Source: an uncultured Lachnospiraceae bacterium (lineage in GTDB: Bacteria > Bacillota_A > Clostridia > Lachnospirales > Lachnospiraceae). Taken from it: a stretch of DNA of 15,906 nucleotides. The notes under the pieces were generated by a model. The model was not told the DNA's origin. It did not search any database and saw only the letters and a program-made list of their open reading frames with translations. The stretch is taken from the NCBI GenBank assembly GCA_910585855.1, contig CAJUGZ010000068.1, forward strand, positions 1 through 15,906, given 5' to 3'. A program made the translations under genes and the position numbers. Shown here piece by piece: positions 13,372 to 15,906 of this stretch. Each line of letters opens with the position of its first letter. Within the stretch, counting starts at the first letter, position 1.

Positions 13372-14886
13372 TTATCTTCGATTTTCATATCGCTGTTTTA
13401 AAGAAACCCGATCCAACTTTCCATTTGGTGTAAACGGCATTTCTTCTATCCGTTCGATAAAATTCGGCACCATATATCTTGGCAGATGTTCCTTTAGTGC
13501 TGCCGCCATCTCTGCCTTTTCCATCTCTCCCACATAATACAATACAATTTTATCCTTTTTGGGACTATAGATACAGCAGGAAGATAAAATGCCCTCTAAA
13601 AGATTGACATTTGCCTCAATCTCTCCTAATTCAATCCGATGTCCCATATGCTTAATCTGATAGTCTTTTCTGGATACAAACATCAATTCTCCCTGTTCGT
13701 TATACCTTGCCAAATCCCCTGTACGATAGATTTTCTCAGGATAAAAAACATTTAAAGGATTTTGTACAAAAGCCTGTTCTGTCCGCTCCCAATCATTATA
13801 ATATCCCAATGTCAAAGGCGTTCCGGCAATACAGATTTCTCCGGTTTCTCCCTGCCGTACAGGACAATTTTCCTGATCCAAAAGTAAAATTCGAGTATTG
13901 GCAAACGGTCGTCCAATCGGAATTCCTTCCTCCGGCAAAAAATCCCGCTCTACTTTATAATAACAGCTCATACCAGTTGCTTCTGTTGGTCCATAAAGAT
14001 TAATAAATTTTGTATCCGGCAAAGCCTTTCTCCAAAGCTGGAACTGTTTTATCGGAAATACTTCACTTCCAAACGCAATTAATTTCAAATCATTCGGTTT
14101 TATCTTTTCCAATACACCAAGTCCCGAAATCATAGTAAGTGCTGATACAACCCAACAAATCGTATTAATTCGATACTGATTTAAAAATTCTACTAATTTA
14201 ATAGGAAACATAAAAAGATTTTTAGGTATCAAATAAGTAGTTGCACCAAATTTTAAAGTCGGATAAAGTTCCTTTAAACAGGCATCGAAATACAAAGGTG
14301 CTTGATTTCCAAATATAGTTTCCTCACTAAACTCCAGTACTTCCGAAAGATGTTCAATATAATCTATAACAGAACGATGACAAGCAACAACCCCTTTGGG
14401 AATCCCTGTTGAACCGGAAGTAAATACAATATAAATCGGATCAGTATCAATCGCTTCCCTGCGTACTTGACACAACATCTCTTCTTTTGGCATGGTATTT
14501 ATCATCTCATCATAACAATAGACCTGTCCCTGATAAGAAAACTCTTTTACCAGTTGCTTCGTTTCTCTGTCACAAATCAATACTCTTGGATGAAGATTTT
14601 CAAAAATCAATGCAATCCGATGTCTTGGCATCTCTTCATCAATCGGCACATAAAAATTCCCCGCATATACTGTTCCAAAAAATGCTGCTATTGTATTCGG
14701 ATGTTTCCTCATAAATACAACAACCGGCTCTCTGGTATAACCATTTTCTAATAAAAATATCCCAATCGCCCGAGAATACTCAAAAACCTGCCGAAATGTC
14801 AGGCTTTCTGTTCCATCCGAATAAGCAATTTTCTCTGGAACTTGCAAAACGGTTTTTTCCAAATACTCTAAAACATTTATCTGCAT
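13372..14886 (-). CDS. DltA-like amino acid:carrier protein ligase (adenylation enzyme)
   Basis: The 504-residue stand-alone adenylation enzyme would activate an amino acid with ATP and load it on the neighbouring carrier. Core motifs are intact: IVFTSGSTGIPKGV (A3), NLYGPTEAT (A5), YRTGD (A7), GHRIELGEIE (A8) and NGKLDR with the catalytic Lys (A10). The substrate-binding Asp in YFDACLKELYP matches DltA (FDLSVMDLYP type). However, the region that in DltA reads roughly PSFVEMC reads SALTMISG here, so the Cys linked to D-Ala recognition seems absent; this alignment is from memory. The substrate therefore may not be D-Ala. The gene follows the racemase by 58 bases and precedes the carrier by 55. 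The RBS is weak (GGAG about 13 bases upstream). Confidence 0.92.
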   Translation of the reverse strand: MQINVLEYLEKTVLQVPEKIAYSDGTESLTFRQVFEYSRAIGIFLLENGYTREPVVVFMRKHPNTIAAFFGTVYAGNFYVPIDEEMPRHRIALIFENLHPRVLICDRETKQLVKEFSYQGQVYCYDEMINTMPKEEMLCQVRREAIDTDPIYIVFTSGSTGIPKGVVACHRSVIDYIEHLSEVLEFSEETIFGNQAPLYFDACLKELYPTLKFGATTYLIPKNLFMFPIKLVEFLNQYRINTICWVVSALTMISGLGVLEKIKPNDLKLIAFGSEVFPIKQFQLWRKALPDTKFINLYGPTEATGMSCYYKVERDFLPEEGIPIGRPFANTRILLLDQENCPVRQGETGEICIAGTPLTLGYYNDWERTEQAFVQNPLNVFYPEKIYRTGDLARYNEQGELMFVSRKDYQIKHMGHRIELGEIEANVNLLEGILSSCCIYSPKKDKIVLYYVGEMEKAEMAAALKEHLPRYMVPNFIERIEEMPFTPNGKLDRVSLKQRYENRR

Positions 14887-14944
14887 ATTTGTACTTCTGC
14901 TCCATTCTTTTCTAAATATCTTATATACTTCTTTCGTTAAAATC

Positions 14945-15664
14945 TTATTGTGTAATTAGGCATTGATAAGACTCTTTCAACCTAGCCTGACACAATTCTA
15001 CGGAACGCTTTGCCAGCACGTCCATCGTATCAATATAACTTCCCTCTAAAGAATAATCCCTTTTAATCAAAGATAATTCCGTACACCCTAAAATAATTGT
15101 TTCTGCTCCCTTTTTTTGAAGCTGATCTGCTACTCTGTAAAACTTATCCATATCTACAGGCTTCCCCGCTTTAATATCTTGATAAATCAACTCCATCACT
15201 TCTTGCTGTCTTTCCTTTTCAGGCAAAATCCATTCCATCTGGTTTCTTTCCAACTCCGTTTGAAACAATCCGCTTGCCGCTGTTCCGTCTGTCGCCATAA
15301 TTCCTATCCGGCTCTTTTTATTTTCTTTTAAATGCAAAACGGTTTCTTCCACCATATGAATAACCGGAACAGAAAAGCTCTCTGTCAATTCCCTATAAAA
15401 ATAATGTGCTGTAATACATGGAATTGCTATCCATTCTGCCCCCATTCTGCAAAGCTCCCTACCGGATAAAATCATAGGATAAACCGGATTTTCCTTCGTA
15501 TGATCCAAAATATAACTGGTACGATCCGGAATAAAAGGAGCATTATGTATCCACATCTCAATATGTTCCTGATCCGTCTTTGCATCTGTCATCTGAATTA
15601 CCAATTCAAAAAAATACGCCGTCGCCATTGGTCCTAGACCGCCTATTATACCTAATTTCTTCAT
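14945..15664 (-). CDS. aspartate/glutamate racemase family protein
   Basis: The 239-residue protein starts GIIGGLGPMAT, typical of the Asp/Glu racemase family. Its two catalytic Cys positions are both present: C83 in IPCITAHYF and C194 in ILGCTEL. These act as the acid/base pair that inverts the alpha carbon without PLP. The usual IPCNTAH has Asn after the first Cys; here it is Ile, which may alter substrate or activity. It is the first gene of the operon with the ligase, carrier, MBOAT and SGNH protein, so it may supply the D-amino acid that they attach. A promoter is visible at 15744-15772, leaving a leader of about 75 bases. The RBS is AAGGA, somewhat far from the ATG. Confidence 0.9.
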   Translation of the reverse strand: MKKLGIIGGLGPMATAYFFELVIQMTDAKTDQEHIEMWIHNAPFIPDRTSYILDHTKENPVYPMILSGRELCRMGAEWIAIPCITAHYFYRELTESFSVPVIHMVEETVLHLKENKKSRIGIMATDGTAASGLFQTELERNQMEWILPEKERQQEVMELIYQDIKAGKPVDMDKFYRVADQLQKKGAETIILGCTELSLIKRDYSLEGSYIDTMDVLAKRSVELCQARLKESYQCLITQ

Positions 15665-15743
15665 TTTTTCTGTTTTTCCTTATTGCTGCTTCCTTTATCT
15701 GACTCATGCAATTTGTGAAATTCCTATCAAACCTTTCCATAAT

Positions 15744-15772
15744 ACTTTAGCAATAGTTACTGTAAAAGTCAA
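15744..15772 (-). promoter_or_regulatory. likely promoter of the racemase-dlt-like operon
   Basis: TTGACT (15767-15772) and TAAAGT (15744-15749) are 17 bases apart on the minus strand. The -35 is near consensus and the -10 fits in four of six positions. TATTAT directly downstream is an alternative -10 with a longer spacer. Confidence 0.6.
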
Positions 15773-15857
15773 GAAGTACTTATTTTCTATCACTATTTAT
15801 TTAAAATAAACCTTTAATAAGTCTTTTGAAATTGGAGAATGGAAGGAGGATACCAGA

Positions 15858-15906
15858 GGACGCCAGATTCGAAAACGGTGGGCAGCCTGCTGTTCCGGTT
15901 TCCAAA
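15858..15906 (+). repeat. GGACGCC structured repeat, copy C (cut by the window end)
   Basis: On the plus strand the first 11 bases (GGACGCCAGAT) equal copy B. Then 13-17 bases differ, and then CTGCTGTTCCGGTTTCCAAA is identical to the copy B sequence at the same spacing. The differing block is the part that in copy B forms the terminal stem, as expected when stem pairing rather than sequence is kept. The rest of the element is outside the window, so its own pairing partner cannot be checked. Confidence 0.65.

Noticed and set aside
15837..15906. Plus-strand open frame starting ATG GAA GGA GGA and running off the end
   Set aside because: It has no properly spaced RBS and reads straight through the GGACGCC repeat. 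The similar frame in copy B (RTPDAKILGKLLFRFPK) is explained by the shared repeat, and the differences fall on all codon positions.
1..15906. CRISPR array, tRNA or rRNA genes
   Set aside because: No regularly spaced direct repeats and no tRNA or rRNA-like conserved stretches were seen on either strand.

Overview
The window is AT-rich DNA with strong AGGAGG-type ribosome binding sites, TTGACN-N17-TATAAT promoters and Gram-positive surface proteins. It is most likely from a gut Clostridia genome of the Lachnospiraceae type; that placement is an inference from gene content and style. All genes I support are on the minus strand, so the regions below run in transcription order from the right edge to the left.

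Right part (about 15770 to 10354): one promoter-led operon. It encodes an Asp/Glu racemase-family protein, a DltA-like adenylating ligase, a carrier protein, an MBOAT acyltransferase and a membrane-anchored SGNH/DltD-like protein. The set has the logic of D-alanylation of a cell-envelope polymer: activate, load on carrier, move through an MBOAT channel, transfer outside. The added racemase, the changed ligase pocket and the Cys in place of the DltD Ser suggest a different amino acid or chemistry.

Middle (10367 to 6728): a strong promoter inside the end of the SGNH gene leads into a secreted protein with cell-wall-binding repeats and a transglutaminase-like domain. After it come a Ser/Thr/Glu-rich lipoprotein and a sodium-dependent NSS transporter, closed by an intrinsic terminator. 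Next are a doubtful 61-residue ORF and a three-part hemerythrin / middle / receiver protein with its own terminator, then a 78-residue Cys-containing small protein.

Left part (4300 to 1086): an Agr/ComD-type two-component system with a perfect promoter. The LytTR regulator overlaps its sensor kinase by ATGA. The kinase is split into two frames exactly at tandem slippery heptamers (AAAAAAT then TTTTTTA, both in the phase needed for a -1 slip). Downstream is a pair of genes for a secreted protein and a 57-residue one-pass membrane peptide. The last codons of the secreted protein have been replaced by a 140-bp MITE with IS5-like ends and a TCA target duplication. A lone lipoprotein with its own promoter sits at the left edge.

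Scattered between genes are long inverted-repeat elements that begin GGACGCC (2314-2455, 4432-4761, and 15858 to the window end). Copies differ in sequence within the terminal stem, yet each complete copy keeps its own stem paired, while a loop block is identical in two copies. That pattern suggests a structured RNA or a mobile structured repeat I could not name. This family, the slippery-site kinase and the altered dlt-like operon are the most noteworthy parts of the window.
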